A program made the position numbers and the translations under genes. Under the pieces are notes generated by a model. It was not told the origin of the DNA. It saw only the letters and a list, made by a program, of their open reading frames with translations, and did no database searches. A stretch of 64,000 nucleotides of DNA from Acanthornis magna (lineage: Eukaryota > Chordata > Aves > Passeriformes > Acanthizidae): positions 682,001-746,000 of the forward strand of contig JAWUZG010000352.1 in NCBI GenBank assembly GCA_036785705.1, written 5' to 3'. This document shows, one piece after another, positions 57,201-64,000 of this stretch. The first letter of the stretch is position 1; each line of letters begins with the position of its first letter.

Positions 57201-58382
57201 GGATCCGGCAGCTGGTCCGGATCGACCACATCCCCGAGCTGCCGCTGCCCAAGTGAGTCCTGGGGCGGATCCCGGGGGGGATTCTGAGGGGGGGAATTCC
57301 AGGGATGGATCCTGGGGGGGATCCCAAAGGTGGATCCCAGGGATGGATTCCAGAGGGAATTCCAGGAGGATTTCCATGGGGGGGGATCACAGGGATGGAT
57401 CCCAGGGATGGATTCTAGAGGGAATTCCAGGAGAAATCCCAGGGGGAATTCCAGGGATGGATCCTGGGGGTGATTGCAGGGATGGATCCCAGGGATGGAT
57501 CCCAGGGGGTATCCCAGGGATGGATTCTGGGGAGAATTCCAGAGTGGAATCCCAGGGATGAATTCCAGGGATGGATTGCTGGGACGGATCCCGGGGGGAA
57601 GCCCATGGGGGATTCTAGGGATGGATCGCAGGGGGGAACCCCAGGGGTGGATCCCACGGTTGGATTCCAGAGGAAATTCCAGGGTTGAATTCCAGGGTGG
57701 ATCCCAGGGATGGATCCCAGAGATGGATCCCAGGGGGAATCCCAGGGATGGATCCCAGTGGGGGATCCCCGGTGGGAATCCCAGGGATAGATCCCAGGGA
57801 TGGATCCCAGGGGGAATTCCAGAGGGAATTCCAGGGATGAATTCCAGGGTGGATCCCAGGGATGGATCCTGGAGGGGGCCTGGCTCTGGGGTCCGGCTCT
57901 TCCCAGTGTTTTTCCAGCTTTTCCCAGTGTTTTTCTGGCTCTTCCCAGTGTTTTTCCAGCTCTTCCCGCTGTTTTTCTGGCTCTTCCCGGTGTTTTTCTG
58001 TCTCTTCTCGCTGTTTTTCCACCTCTTCCTGCTGTTTTTCCACCTCTTCCTGCTGTTTTTCCACCTCTTCCTGCTGTTTTTCCGGCTCTTCCTGCTGTTT
58101 TTCCGGCTCTTCCCAGTGTTTTTCCAGCTCTTTCCGGTATTTTTCCGGCTCTTCCCAGTGTTTTTCCAGCTCTTCCCGGTGTTTTCCAGGCCCCTGATCT
58201 CCTACATCCGCAAGTTCTACTACTACGACCCCCAGGAGGAGGTGTACCTGTCCCTGAAGGAGGCGCAGCTCCTGTCCCGACAGAACCCGGAGCCGGGATC
58301 CTCCACGGGATCCTCCACAGGATCCTCCACGGGATCGACCACGGGATCCTCCACGGAATCCTCTATGGAATCCTCCACGTAG
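38412..58382 (+). CDS. SOCS7: Suppressor of cytokine signaling 7 (9 coding exons)
   Basis: SOCS7 is a substrate-recognition subunit of Elongin BC/Cullin-5 ubiquitin ligases. Its SH2 domain binds phosphotyrosine proteins, and its N-terminal region binds adaptors such as NCK and septins. Nine exons join with compatible phases to 621 aa once one surplus base in exon 1 is removed. Regions: Ala/Gly-rich N terminus; basic RKGSLRIRLSRLFRTKSC (~residues 230-250); TRTQSAFSP; Pro-rich PHPPTPPPPPRRS and FPLPPPPPPHAP; SH2 domain from residue ~413 (CGWYWGPMNWEDAE, GSFLVRDSSD); SOCS box (VSRFSNVKSLQHLCRFRIRQ) and YIRKFYYYDPQEEVYLSLKE. The C-terminal tail is longer than in human and ends in GSST repeats. 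The remembered human protein starts at MVFRN (here 38613); the frame opens 67 codons earlier at 38412 in good context, so both starts are possible. All introns end GT-AG. Confidence 0.95.
39460..39900 (+). mobile_element. CR1 LINE fragment, SOCS7 intron 1
   Basis: ctcagcctggagaaaaggag and gctctgggggcacctttggc, then tggtctgagaggaaattcat and gggatgtggcacttggggac, follow the sense CR1 3' region. 39900-40780 is mainly unique, with nothing recognised. Confidence 0.75.
40785..41735. repeat. Minisatellite, ~18-21 bp unit, SOCS7 intron 1
   Basis: About 48 copies of ggtcactgtgatggtcactt and variants with ccctttgatggtccctttg. Larger blocks of ~300 bp are duplicated. Confidence 0.95.
41955..42695. repeat. 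Minisatellite, ~19-bp unit, SOCS7 intron 1
   Basis: About 38 copies of atctggtggtcaccatggat and variants with catgagtccatggg. It shares the ggtcac core with the neighbouring array at 40785-41735. Confidence 0.93.
42830..43590. other. AT-rich segment in SOCS7 intron 1
   Basis: Contrasts with the GC-rich surroundings. Four ~30-40 bp copies of cagaattcctgagatttgga sit at 42850-43020, then poly-T and TTTA runs, a perfect 22-bp palindrome at 43264-43285 and a (TA)n tract at 43530-43590. No gene is seen. Confidence 0.7.
43590..44235. repeat. Minisatellite, ~20-bp unit, SOCS7 intron 1
   Basis: About 32 copies of ggagaaggtttctcctggct. It ends ~55 bp before exon 2. Confidence 0.95.
44289..44353 (+). 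CDS. SOCS7: SOCS7 coding exon 2
   Basis: Acceptor tttttcccacag, donor ACAG|GTGAGA, 65 nt. Encodes KHRLTRTQSAFSPVVFSPLF, near identical to human. Confidence 0.95.
44565..45375. repeat. Three-copy ~357-bp tandem repeat with hairpins, SOCS7 intron 2
   Basis: Copies begin with actcagacatttgacttctg at about 44588, 44947 and 45303; the third is partial. Each full copy has a stem made of atcccctaaaaacagccc and its complement around a short loop, and a second inverted repeat, gtgaggcc...ggcctcac. Not recognised as a known element. Confidence 0.85.
45625..45729 (+). CDS. SOCS7: SOCS7 coding exon 3
   Basis: Acceptor ctttcccag, donor CTCG|GTAGGG. Encodes GETVSLVDVDISQRGLSSPH and PPTPPPPPRRSLSLL, a proline-rich SH3-ligand region. 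Confidence 0.95.
45735..46735. repeat. Minisatellite, ~21-bp unit, SOCS7 intron 3
   Basis: About 45 copies of ggaattatcctggatcccct and variants. It starts six bases after the exon 3 donor. Confidence 0.95.
46740..47125. repeat. Short tandem repeats, SOCS7 intron 3
   Basis: Three copies of a ~36-bp unit (tcctgctgcttttggggtct) and then four copies of a ~60-bp unit (gctggaaaagggaattccca). Confidence 0.85.
47180..47875. repeat. Pyrimidine-rich minisatellite, 11-bp unit, SOCS7 intron 3
   Basis: About 60 copies of acttttcccac with variants gcttttcccag and accttccccag. The plus strand is nearly all pyrimidine except one or two purines per unit. It ends ~50 nt before exon 4. Confidence 0.95.
47927..48028 (+). 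CDS. SOCS7: SOCS7 coding exon 4
   Basis: Acceptor ctctctcgtag after a ~700-nt pyrimidine-rich minisatellite. Donor CAG|GTCAGC. Encodes DISGTLPPSVLVGPMGSSLQ and SFPLPPPPPPHAP. Confidence 0.95.
48050..48575. repeat. Minisatellite, ~55-bp unit, SOCS7 intron 4
   Basis: Nine copies of aatttcctgctctgctccaa, ggcttttccctcctggaatc and a T/G tract. 48576-48780 is unique. Confidence 0.92.
49550..49596 (+). pseudogene. Partial copy 1 of SOCS7 exon 5 start
   Basis: tttctccccacag followed by acaccttctcgtggctcgcc and on to gggcccgggc, homologous to the first ~46 nt of exon 5. It then returns to the minisatellite. Confidence 0.85.
49723..49769 (+). pseudogene. Partial copy 2 of SOCS7 exon 5 start
   Basis: tttctccccacag plus acaccttcccatggctcgcc, 173 nt downstream of copy 1 and most like it. 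Confidence 0.85.
49878..49922 (+). pseudogene. Partial copy 3 of SOCS7 exon 5 start
   Basis: ccctctccccacag plus acgccttctcccggctcgcc. It contains a short deletion in the CGCCCCCCC part that brings in an early TGA in the exon 5 frame. Confidence 0.85.
50025..50070 (+). pseudogene. Partial copy 4 of SOCS7 exon 5 start
   Basis: cttctccccacag plus acgccttcccccggctcgcc, the copy closest to the true exon. With the next GT (50082) as donor it would be a 57-nt exon that keeps the phase; there is no evidence that it is used. Confidence 0.85.
50195..50325 (+). CDS. SOCS7: SOCS7 coding exon 5
   Basis: Acceptor cctctccccacag, donor AAG|GTAAAA. Encodes DAFPRLAPLRPPEAPGQPPP, HLQCPLGRPDSGSFAASLRE and LEK. 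Four upstream tandem copies carry the same acceptor and the first ~46 nt, but only this copy continues into full exon and a donor that fits. Confidence 0.95.
50440..50700 (+). mobile_element. CR1 LINE fragment, SOCS7 intron 5
   Basis: aagctcaggttgcactggga, then aagggatgtgacacttaggg and acacggtggccttggcaggg, and finally ccaagattcccatgattcct, the CR1 3' tail in sense. Confidence 0.75.
50730..50945. repeat. Minisatellite, ~28-bp unit, SOCS7 intron 5
   Basis: Seven copies of cccaatcccggatgagaccc and variants. Confidence 0.9.
50960..51814 (+). repeat. Nine tandem copies of the SOCS7 exon 6 acceptor region, 79-91 bp unit
   Basis: Units start at 51043, 51131, 51212, 51291, 51379, 51460, 51550, 51637 and 51728; the true exon follows at 51815. 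Each has ccctctgtgtcc and (in eight) CCAG, then all or most of the first 35 nt of exon 6 (tgcgggtggtactggggccc, catgaactgggagga), then agccgatccccccggaattc. Unit 51212 has AA in place of AG. Unit 51379 and unit 51131 lack the first TGCGGGTGG. Confidence 0.93.
51815..51983 (+). CDS. SOCS7: SOCS7 coding exon 6 (SH2 domain, first part)
   Basis: Acceptor ttgtcctcag, donor GAG|GTGAGC. Encodes CGWYWGPMNWEDAEMKLKGK, PDGSFLVRDSSDPRYILSLS and FRSQGITHHTRMEHYR. FLVR holds the phosphotyrosine-binding Arg. Nine degenerate copies of the acceptor and first 35 nt precede it. Confidence 0.96.
51990..52560. repeat. Minisatellite, ~16-bp unit, SOCS7 intron 6
   Basis: About 34 copies of ggggtcccgaaattcc and variants. 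It starts immediately after the exon 6 donor. Confidence 0.95.
52590..53335. repeat. G-rich minisatellite, ~18-35 bp unit, SOCS7 intron 6
   Basis: Copies of gggtttggagaagggatttt and tgaggaggaatttttgagga. Confidence 0.93.
53335..53770. repeat. Minisatellite, ~65-bp unit, SOCS7 intron 6
   Basis: Six copies of cccagattttcccaaagaat, tcccagattttggtgtccgg and actggtcagactgggattgg. Confidence 0.93.
53915..54455. repeat. AT-rich (TTTATTTATT) minisatellite, SOCS7 intron 6
   Basis: About 35 copies of tttatttattaaaggt and variants, 15-16 bp. Confidence 0.95.
54465..54845. repeat. A/C-rich low-complexity tract, SOCS7 intron 6
   Basis: Runs of attcccccaaaaattccccc and variants with an average period near 12 bp. 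It ends directly before exon 7. Confidence 0.88.
54858..54986 (+). CDS. SOCS7: SOCS7 coding exon 7 (SH2 domain, second part)
   Basis: Acceptor gccctgcag, donor CCAG|GTGGGT. Encodes TFSLWCHPKFEDRCQSVVEF then IKRAIMHSKNGKFLYFLRSR, identical to human as I recall it. Confidence 0.96.
55020..55260. repeat. T-rich tract with ttttctgggaat units, SOCS7 intron 7
   Basis: About ten copies of tttttttttctgggaatg variants. Confidence 0.88.
55300..56990. repeat. (CCATT)n pentanucleotide satellite, SOCS7 intron 7
   Basis: 1.7 kb of ccattccattccattccatt, with interspersed cccaacccaaaccattcc and repeated ccatggatcccagactttgg blocks. The minus strand is (GGAAT)n, as in human satellite II/III. Confidence 0.97.
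57117..57252 (+). CDS. SOCS7: SOCS7 coding exon 8 (SOCS box, first part)
   Basis: The acceptor is odd: a T/C tract, then six A, then G (ccccccaaaaaag). Donor AA|GTGAGT. Encodes LPPTPVQLLYPVSRFSNVKS, LQHLCRFRIRQLVRIDHIPE and LPLP. The LxxLCRxxIR is the Elongin C-binding BC box. Confidence 0.95.
57255..57885. repeat. Minisatellite, ~13-30 bp unit, SOCS7 intron 8
   Basis: Copies of gggatggatcccagggggaa and ttccagagggaattccaggg. Confidence 0.93.
57890..58189. repeat. Pyrimidine-rich minisatellite, 21-bp unit, ending at the SOCS7 exon 9 acceptor
   Basis: About 14 copies of gtttttccagctcttcccag and variants. The real acceptor (gtgttttccag) is the last unit. Confidence 0.95.
58190..58382 (+). CDS. 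SOCS7: SOCS7 coding exon 9 and stop
   Basis: Acceptor cggtgttttccag, the last unit of a minisatellite. Encodes PLISYIRKFYYYDPQEEVYL and SLKEAQLLSRQ, then a tail of GSSTGSSTGSST-type repeats ending ESSMESST and TAG. The tail is coded by a ~12-nt tandem repeat. Confidence 0.95.
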
Positions 58383-58404
58383 CAGAGCCGCCGGCGCTGA
58401 TGGT

Positions 58405-59200
58405 ACAGGAATTCTGGGAATGCTCTGGGAATGGTGTGGGATGGTCAGGAATGGTTGGGAATGGTCTGGGAATGGTCTGGGAATGGTTTGGGAATGGTTT
58501 GGGGTGGTCTGGGAATGGTCTGGGAATGGTTTGGGATGGTTGGGAATGGCTTGAGAATGGTTTGGGATGGTCAGGAATGGTTTGGGATGGTCCAGAAATG
58601 GTCTGAGAATGGTCTAGGAATGGTTTGGGATGGTTGGGAGTGGTCTGGGAGTGGTTTGGGGTGGTTGGAAATGGTTTGGTAATGGTTTGAGAATGGTCTG
58701 GGAATGGTTTGGGAATGGTTTGGGGTGGTCTGGGAATGGTTGGAAATGGTTTGGGATGGTCAGGAATGGTCTGGAATGGTCTGGGAATGGTCTGGGATGA
58801 TTTGGGATGGTTGGGAATGGTGTGAGAATGGTTTGGGATGGTCTGGGAATGGTTTAGGAGTGGTCTGGGATGGTTGGGAATGGTCAGGAATGGTTTGGGA
58901 TGGTTGGGAATGCCCTGGGAATGGTGTGGGGATGGTTGGGGATGGTTTGGGAATGGTCTGGGAATGGTTTGGGATGGTCAGGAGTTGTCTGGGATGGTCA
59001 GGAATGGTCTGGAAATGGTTGGGGATGGTCTGGAGTGGTCTGGGAGTGGTCTGGGATGGTTGGGAATGCTCTGGGAATGGTTTGGGATGGTTCAGAAATG
59101 ATCTGGGAATGGTTGGGAATGGTCTGGAATGCTCTGGGAATGCTCTGGCATGCAATTGGAATGGTTGGGAATGCTCTGGGAATTCTCCGGGAATGCTGCC
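58405..59200. repeat. Minisatellite, ~10-20 bp unit, SOCS7 3' UTR
   Basis: About 70 copies of gggaatggtttgggatggtc and variants, beginning ~25 nt after the SOCS7 stop codon. Confidence 0.95.
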
Positions 59201-60110
59201 CCATCCTGAGGTCAGTCCCGGCCCCGCTGTTCCCTCAGGAACACAAACCCCCCTGGAGGAGCCGTGGCTGCTCCCTCGGTGTCTGTCACCGTTCCCAAAC
59301 TTTCTTTGGGATGGGGAACAAGGCTTCCTGTTTTATTATCATTCCCAGCTTTCCTTGGGAATGGGAACAAGATTTCATGATTTTCTGCCATTCCCAGCTT
59401 TCCTCGTTCCCTTTCCCAAGATTTCCTGGTTTTTCATCATTCCCAGATTTCCTCGGGAATGGGAAGAAGATTTCATGGTTTCCCACCATTCCAGGCCTTT
59501 TCCCATTCCCAGCTTTCCTCAGGAAGAGGAATCCTGTTCCCCCTCTCCCCCAGGTTCCCTCCCCATCCCGTCCGATCCCAATCCCGGTGTTTTTCCTGGC
59601 AGGAATTTGGTGTTGCCCTCCTGCCCGGTGGCCACGGTGGGGAGGAGGAGGAGGAGGAGGAGGAGGAGGCAGAATTCCTGCAGAAGAATTCCTGCAGAAG
59701 AATTCCTGCAGAATTCCTGCTCTTTTCTCCGGAGGAGCATTCCTGGGAAGCCCAGCAGAGCAGGATCCGGAGCCCCGGCTCGTGGGGAAAAGGAATTCCC
59801 GGGAGCAGCCGAGCCCGGCCCCGTGGGATCCTCGCGGAACAAAGAATGTCATGGCACTATTATTCCCAAGTTTCCCTGGAAGTTTTCCGTTCGGATGTCT
59901 TTGGAATTTTTTTTTTTTATTTTTAAATTTTTTTTATTTTTAGTATTTTGATTTTTGGCGTGAGGAAAAAAAAAAACCCAAACCCGATCCCGCTGGATTT
60001 TCTGACTCCACCTCGGGAATTCTGAGGTGGAGAGGGAGGAATTTCTTGGGAATTCTCTGGGAAGATCCAAGGAATTGTGGCAAGGCTTTGATCCTCACTG
60101 GAGAGCTGCA
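59200..60110. other. SOCS7 3' UTR or flank, no gene
   Basis: Four ~45-bp copies of cattcccagctttcctcggg lie at 59330-59530, a (GGA)n run at 59640-59670, four copies of aattcctgcagaag near 59680-59720, and a T-rich stretch at 59905-59945. I did not find a convincing poly(A) signal. Confidence 0.6.
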
Positions 60111-60119
60111 AACAGAGCC

Positions 60120-60605
60120 GGGGGATGGAAAAACCTCCAGGAAAAAACTCTGGGAGAATCTCTGGGAAAAACCTTTGGGAAAAACCTTTGGGAGAAACCT
60201 CCAGGAAAAGCTTTTGGGAAAAACCTCCAGGAAAAAACCTGGGAAAGAACTTCTGGAAATAACCACTGGGAAAAACCTCTAGGAAAAACCTTTGGGAAAA
60301 ACCTTTGGGAAGAACCTCTGGGAAAAACCTTTGGGAAAAATCTCCAGCAAAAAACCCTGGGAAGAACTTCTGGGAATAACCTCTGGGAAAAATGTGTGGG
60401 AAAAACCTCTGGGAGAAACCTCTGGGAAAAACTTCTGGGAATAACCTCTGGGAAAAACCTTTGGGAAAAATCTCCAGGAAAAACCTCCAGGAAGAACCTT
60501 TGCAAAGAAACTTCGGGAAAAACCTTTGGGAAGGACCTTTGGGAAGAACCTTTGGGAAAAAATCTCCAGGAAAAACCTCTGGCAATAACCCATGGGAAGT
60601 GCAGA
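60120..60605. repeat. Minisatellite, 18-bp unit downstream of SOCS7
   Basis: About 27 copies of ctgggaaaaacctttggg with variants. No gene. Confidence 0.95.
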
Positions 60606-61715
60606 GCAGCTCCGCGGATTCCCAGGATTTGGGAAAAGAGATCCAAACCCCCCGGGACTGAGCGGCAGGAGGATCCTGGAAAAAGTTGTGAGCCATGGAA
60701 GAAAGGAAAGAAGGAATAGCACGGAATTCCGTGGATCCCAAGGGAACGGTTGGTGCTGCTCCAGAACTCCCGGAGCAAATCCTGGAAGGATTTGATGGGA
60801 ACGTGGAAAAGCGGCTGCCGGAGCCGCTGGAATTTCCTGCGGGAATTCCAGGCCTGGAGAGACGCAGGATGGCTGATTCCGGAGGATGGGAATGGAGAGG
60901 TTTTCCTTCGGAGTGCCGAGGATTTTCCCAGGAATTTCCTGGCGCTCCGTCCTCCCTCCTCGAGGTGCCCACAGATCCTCGGGAACGGCAAATCCGGGAG
61001 AGGCGGTGATTCTTTTCCCCTTTTTGGGCACAAATTCCGCCCTTGTCCCCTTCCAAACCCACCGGAATTCCATGGTGGAGATTCCTGGAGAATCCCGAGG
61101 AACTGCGTTCCCCCCGTGCTCTGAATCCCGGTGAAAGAATTCCGGGAATTTTTGGGGTGCCGGAGCCCCGGGAGCTGCCGGGACTGCGGCGGGTGATCCC
61201 TGTCCCGGAATTCTGCGATTTTCACGGAAAAATCCCTGTCCCGGCCAAGCTGCTTTTCCGTGGAAAAGGTGCTACAAAATCCCGCCCTCCGACCGGGATT
61301 TGGGGGAAAACCACGATCCTTAAAAAAAATTTCCGGGCGAAACGGAGCTCCGAAATCCATGGAAATACCTCATGGGGTTTCCTTCCGGGATGTTCCCGGG
61401 CCCGACTTCTTCCCAAAAAATCCTGGGGAAAGGATAATGGATAATGGGATGCAGGAATTTGGGAAGATGTGAGTCTGTCCCCAGGGGAAATCCCGGGAAA
61501 AGCCTGGGGAAATCCAGGGACAATGTGGCAGTGGGGACAGCGTTCCTGGTCCTTCCTGCCAATCCTGGCCCTGATCCGAGCCGGGATGGAGAGGTTTGGG
61601 AAGGGGAACGGATTGGGAAGAGCGGGGCTGGGGGAAATTGGGAATCCGGGCGGGGTTTTTTGGGGAAAACGCACAATCCTGCTGCGGGATGGGGCTGGGG
61701 AGAGTTCCTGCACCG
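60606..61715. other. Non-repetitive stretch, nothing recognised
   Basis: About 1.1 kb of unique sequence downstream of SOCS7. Several open frames exist but none looks like a known protein or has clear exon boundaries. It may be SOCS7 3' UTR or the flank of the next gene (ARHGAP23 in human order). Confidence 0.5.
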
Positions 61716-61717
61716 CC

Positions 61718-62430
61718 CCATCCCAGTGTCCCATCCCAGTGTCCCATCCATGTCCCATCCCAGTGTCCCATCCGTGTCCCATCCCTGTGTCCCATCCCAG
61801 TGTCCCATTCCTGAATCCCATCCCTGTGTCCCAGCATCTCCCAGTGTCCCATCCGTGTCCCATCCCAGTGTCCCCTCCCTGTGTCCCAGGAACTTCCTGT
61901 GTCCCACCTTATCCCAGTGTCCCATCTGTGTCCCGTCCCTGTGTCCCATCCATGTCCCATCCCAGTGTCCCATCCCATCCGTGTTTCCCACTTTATCCCA
62001 GTGTCCCACCCGTGTCCCGTCCCTGTGTCCCATCCATGTCCCATCCCAGTGTCCCATCCCATCCGTGTTTCCCACTTTATCCCAGTGTCCCACCCCAGTG
62101 TCCCAGGATGTTCCTGTGCCCCACCTTATCCCAGTGTCCCATTTCTGTGTCCCAGGAACTTCCTGTGTCCCATCCCATTGTCCCACCCCATCCCAGTGTC
62201 CCATCCCATTCCTGTGTCCCATCCCAATTTCCCACCCCAGTGTCCCATCCCTGTGTCCCAGGAACTTCCTGTGTCCCATCCCATCCCAATGTCCCATCTA
62301 TGTCCCATCCCAATGTCCCATCTGTGTCCCATCCCAGTGTCCCATCTCATTCCCGTGTCCCATCCCAATGTCCTGTCCCAGTGTCCCACCCCAGTGTCCC
62401 AGGATCTCCCAGTGTCCCCTCCCAGCTCTC
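61718..62430. repeat. Minisatellite, ~10-21 bp unit
   Basis: About 60 copies of cccagtgtcccatccctgtg and variants, with aggaacttcctgtgtcccat inserted at intervals. 62480-62560 has four copies of cattccctggaatccttc. Confidence 0.95.
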
Positions 62431-62689
62431 CCAGTGTGGACGGACAGCGCAGCAGCCGAAATTCCAGGACAATACTTGAATCCCACATTCCCTGGAGTCC
62501 CTCATTCCCTGGAATCCCTCATTCCCTGGAATCCTTCATTCCCTGGAATCCTTCATTCCCGCCCCTGCAGGATTTATCCCAATCCCAATCCCACGGTGCT
62601 CCTGCTCTTACTTGAACCCCAGGACAGGGGCAGCTCTTCCTGAATTCCGGCCAGCGCCAGGAGATTTGGGATCTGAAATCACGGAGGGA

Positions 62690-63300
62690 GGTGTGGGATC
62701 GGGGATGGGAATTCCATTGATCCAGGGGGGTATGGGATTAGGAATGGGAATTCCAAGGATCCACAGATTTGTGGGATCAGGAATGAGAATTCCATGGATC
62801 CACAGAGGTGTGGGATCAGGAACGAGAATTCCATGGATCCGTGGAAGTGTGGGATCGGGAATGGGCTGTGTGGGATTGGGAATGGGAATTCCATGGATCC
62901 AGGGGGGTGTGGGATTGGGAATGGGCTGTGTGGGATTGGGAGTGGGAATTCCATGGATCCACAGATTTGTGGGATCAGAAATGGGAATTCCATGGATCCA
63001 TAGAGGTGTGGGATCAGGAACAGGAATTCCACGGATCTATGGAGGTGTGGGATCGGGAATGGGAATTCCATGGATCCACAGAGGTGTGGGATCGGGAATG
63101 GGCTGTGTGGGATAGGGAATGGGAATTCCATGGATCCACGGGGGTGTGGGATCGGGAATGGGGGTATGGGATTAGTAATGGGAATTCCATGGATCCACAG
63201 AGTTGTGGGATCAGGAATGAGAATTCCATGGATCCCCGGAGGTGTGGGATCGGGAACAGGGGGTTTGGGATTGGAAATGGGAATTCCATGGATCCACAGC
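62690..63300. repeat. Minisatellite, ~54-bp unit
   Basis: Thirteen or so copies of gtgtgggatcgggaatggga, attccatggatccacagagg. 63300-63560 is unique with nothing recognised. Confidence 0.95.
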
Positions 63301-63559
63301 TGCTCCTCTCCCTGCTCCGAGCTGGGTGGGAGAGCCGGAGCGGATCCATGCCTGGAAGAGATCCCAAAATGGCCTGGGGTCAGCGGCCTGATCCCGAAAT
63401 CCATTGGGAAAAAGCCGTTCCCGCACCTCTGGGTGGGAGGGAGGGCAGGGATTGGATCCAGGGAGGGATGGGAATGATCCAAGGGCTTTGATCCGGGGCT
63501 GGAATGGGAGGAGGAGCAGGAACAGCTCCAGGGACATCTCTGGGGACAGCTCTAGGGAC

Positions 63560-64000
63560 TGCTCCCTGCTTGGGAATCCCGATCCCTGTTTGGGAATTCC
63601 GATCCCTGCTTGGGAATCCTCTCCCTGCCAGGGAATCCCTGCTTGGGAATCCTGTTTTTTTCTTGGGAATCCCAATCCCTGTTTGGCAATCCTGATCCCT
63701 GTTTGGGAATCCCAATTCCTGTTTGGGAGTCTCAGTCCCTGCTGGGAATCCTGGTCAGGAATCCCAATTTCAGTTTGGGAATCCTGGTCAGGAATGCCGG
63801 TCCCTGCTTGGGAATCCCCACTTGGGAATCACAATCCCTGTTTGGGAATCCCAGTCCCTGCCTGGGAATCCCTGCTTGGGAATCCTGTTTTTTTCTTGGG
63901 AATCCCAATCCGTGCTTGGGAATCCCAGTCAGGAATCCCGATCCCTCTTTGGGAATCCCAATCCATGCTTGGGAATTCTGATCCCTCCTTGGGAATCCTG
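63560..64000. repeat. Minisatellite, ~20-bp unit, to the window end
   Basis: About 22 copies of ttgggaatcccgatccctgt and variants. The array continues beyond the window. Confidence 0.95.

Noticed and set aside
58405..59200. Trp/Gly-rich open frame after the SOCS7 stop as an extra coding exon
   Set aside because: Pure minisatellite translation lying after a stop codon placed as expected for SOCS7.
60606..61715. Possible first exon of the next gene (ARHGAP23)
   Set aside because: No PDZ/PH/RhoGAP-like peptide or convincing exon boundaries could be read; left as unassigned.

Overview
The window looks like a piece of a GC-rich bird microchromosome. The reasons are intron-containing nuclear genes with CpG-island promoters, several fragments of the avian LINE CR1, and introns packed with short-period minisatellites. 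Three adjacent vertebrate genes can be read exon by exon: MRPL45 (+), GPR179 (-) and SOCS7 (+). From memory this is the gene order of human 17q12 (MRPL45-GPR179-SOCS7-ARHGAP23), so the window is a conserved syntenic block; a chicken chromosome 27-type microchromosome is my inference.

Layout. 1-2470: three minisatellite arrays. 2470-2840: CpG-island promoter of MRPL45. 2841-11555: MRPL45, eight coding exons encoding a complete 300-aa mitochondrial ribosomal protein; its introns hold minisatellites and a CR1 fragment that has itself become a tandem array. 11556-13850: 3' UTR and intergenic repeats. 13850-37065 (minus strand): GPR179, eleven coding exons, including a 7.95-kb last exon that encodes roughly 60 CPWE/CPWD motifs in tandem repeats. 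37066-38411: GC-rich shared upstream region between GPR179 and SOCS7, which diverge. 38412-58382: SOCS7, nine coding exons, with the SH2 domain in exons 6-7 and the SOCS box in exons 8-9. 58383-64000: SOCS7 3' UTR or flank, again mostly minisatellite, with no further gene recognised.

The genes are not a pathway. MRPL45 acts in mitochondrial translation, GPR179 in the synapse of retinal ON-bipolar cells, and SOCS7 in cytokine and growth-factor signalling. MRPL45 and GPR179 converge; GPR179 and SOCS7 diverge.

Most unusual: minisatellites that have captured splice acceptors. SOCS7 exon 5 is preceded by four, and exon 6 by nine, tandem copies of its own acceptor plus the first 35-46 nt of exon. 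GPR179 exon 7 has one upstream copy of the same kind. In every case the real exon is the last copy in the direction of transcription. A second point is that the GPR179 reading frame is broken by about 15 small indels concentrated in 18.2-22.5 kb plus one in exon 8, and SOCS7 exon 1 by one in a G run. There are no true nonsense codons in the intended frame, and the indel total in exon 11 is a multiple of three, so consensus error is more likely than gene decay. All calls rest on reading the sequence and on remembered family sequences; no search was run.
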